Shown here: positions 6,963-7,639 of the stretch, in pieces
Position numbering within the stretch: position 1 is the stretch's first letter
Layout: each line of letters starts with the position of its first letter
Assembly (NCBI GenBank): GCA_014381165.1
Contig: JACMIM010000614.1
Location: forward strand, 1-7,639
Direction: 5' to 3'
Length of the DNA: 7,639 nt
From: Roseiflexaceae bacterium
GTDB taxonomy: Bacteria; Chloroflexota; Chloroflexia; Chloroflexales; Roseiflexaceae
The notes under the pieces: model-generated
What the model was told of the DNA's origin: nothing
Database searches by the model: none
Seen by the model: only the letters and a program-made list of their open reading frames with translations
Program-made: the position numbers and the translations under genes

Positions 6963-6976
6963 AAATAAGGGTTCCC

Positions 6977-7621
6977 GTGCAAATCGACCCACACAAACTC
7001 GACCACCAGGAAGCCTATAAACTAATCAACGGCGGCATTGTGCCGCGCCCGATTGCCTGGGTATCCAGCGTCGACCAGCACGGCCTGGTGAATCTTGCAC
7101 CCTACAGCTTCTTCAATGGCGTGGGATCGAACCCGCTGGCCCTCAGCATCTCGATTATGCACGCGGCAGCCCGGCCCGATGGCAAGAAGGACACACTGCG
7201 CAATATCGAACAGACCGGCCAGTTCGTCGTCAACCTTGTGAGCGAGCGACTGGCCACGGCAATGAATATCACTGCCGCCGATTTCCCGCCAGGTGTGAGC
7301 GAATTTGAAGCCGCCATGCTTGAAGCTGTGCCCAGCACACGGGTGCGCGCGCCGCGTGTCGCCGAGGCTATGATCAGCTTTGAGTGTGAACTGCATACGC
7401 TGGTGCCGGTGGGCGAGGGGCCGGGCAGCGCCACCGTGGTCATCGGCAAGGTTCTGTTGGTTCATGTACGCGATCAGATTATCGACCAACGCTACCGTAT
7501 CGATCTCAAAGGCCTACAGCCGGTCGCGCGCCTGTCAGGGAATGACTACGCCCGTATTCACGAAACCTTTAGCATGGTTCGCCCGCGCTATGATAGCGAG
7601 ACCGGGGAGATTATTACGTAG
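6977..7621 (+). CDS. Flavin reductase-like FMN-binding domain protein (DIM6/NTAB type)
   Basis: This 214-residue soluble protein has the split-barrel flavin reductase-like domain through most of its length. The N-terminal GIVPRPIAWVSSVDQHGLVNLAPYSF region (20-45), with NGVGSNPLALS (47-57) after it, is the family's FMN-binding part; DTLRNIEQTGQFVVNLV (72-88) is the typical following segment. Relatives bind FMN and many reduce flavin with NAD(P)H for a partner oxygenase, but others have different or unknown roles, and no partner is in the window. The start is GTG at 6977, supported by AAGGG at 6967-6971, 5 nt ahead. It lies only 14 nt after parB with no terminator, so it is probably cotranscribed with parAB; there is no obvious functional link. 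The stop TAG ends at 7621, so the gene is complete. Confidence 0.88.
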   Translation: MQIDPHKLDHQEAYKLINGGIVPRPIAWVSSVDQHGLVNLAPYSFFNGVGSNPLALSISIMHAAARPDGKKDTLRNIEQTGQFVVNLVSERLATAMNITAADFPPGVSEFEAAMLEAVPSTRVRAPRVAEAMISFECELHTLVPVGEGPGSATVVIGKVLLVHVRDQIIDQRYRIDLKGLQPVARLSGNDYARIHETFSMVRPRYDSETGEIIT

Positions 7622-7639
7622 GGGCGGGTTTGTCGTGTA

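Overview
The window looks like a chromosomal piece of a GC-rich bacterium, most likely a filamentous Chloroflexota (Chloroflexales-like). That is an inference from protein style, the Uma2-family protein, the BFN-domain protein beside parAB, and repeat content; no rRNA or other decisive marker is present. The central finding is a probable chromosomal replication origin with its segregation locus. Between about 4079 and 4414 there is an AT-rich stretch, several DnaA-box-like sites and three perfect TTATCCACA DnaA boxes in one orientation at 20-21 nt spacing. About 0.8 kb to the right lie a perfect parS site (5201-5216), a degenerate second parS (5249-5264) that overlaps the parA start codon, and the overlapping parA-parB pair. 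No dnaA, dnaN, gidA/mnmG or rpmH gene is in the window.

Layout. 1-373: gene-free, holding a 162-bp MITE-like palindromic element (33-194) with matched terminal inverted repeats and a GATAT target duplication, then three short palindromes and a promoter. 374-1045 (+): Uma2-family PD-(D/E)XK nuclease-like protein. 1046-1135: convergent intergenic spacer with a perfect 13-bp inverted repeat. 1136-2821 (-): ABC-F ATPase of the ribosome-associated type. 2822-2975: its leader. 2976-3986 (-): GHMP sugar kinase resembling D-glycero-D-manno-heptose 7-phosphate kinase. 3987-4444: the oriC-like region. 4445-4990 (-): BFN (DUF151) nuclease-family protein with an acidic tail. 4991-5247: divergent promoter region with parS1. 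5248-6039 (+): parA. 6036-6962 (+): parB. 6977-7621 (+): flavin-reductase-domain protein, 14 nt behind parB.

How the parts fit. ParB would load on the parS sites and spread, and ParA would move the ParB-parS complex, segregating the newly copied origin. Because the sites lie in the parA leader and on its start codon, ParB can also be expected to autoregulate parAB. The GHMP kinase and ABC-F genes run leftward from the origin and parAB plus the flavin-reductase gene run rightward, so both groups follow the presumed forks. The BFN gene runs toward the DnaA boxes and the Uma2 gene also runs against the leftward fork. Several promoters share an extended -10 of the form TGGTATACT/TGGTACAAT.
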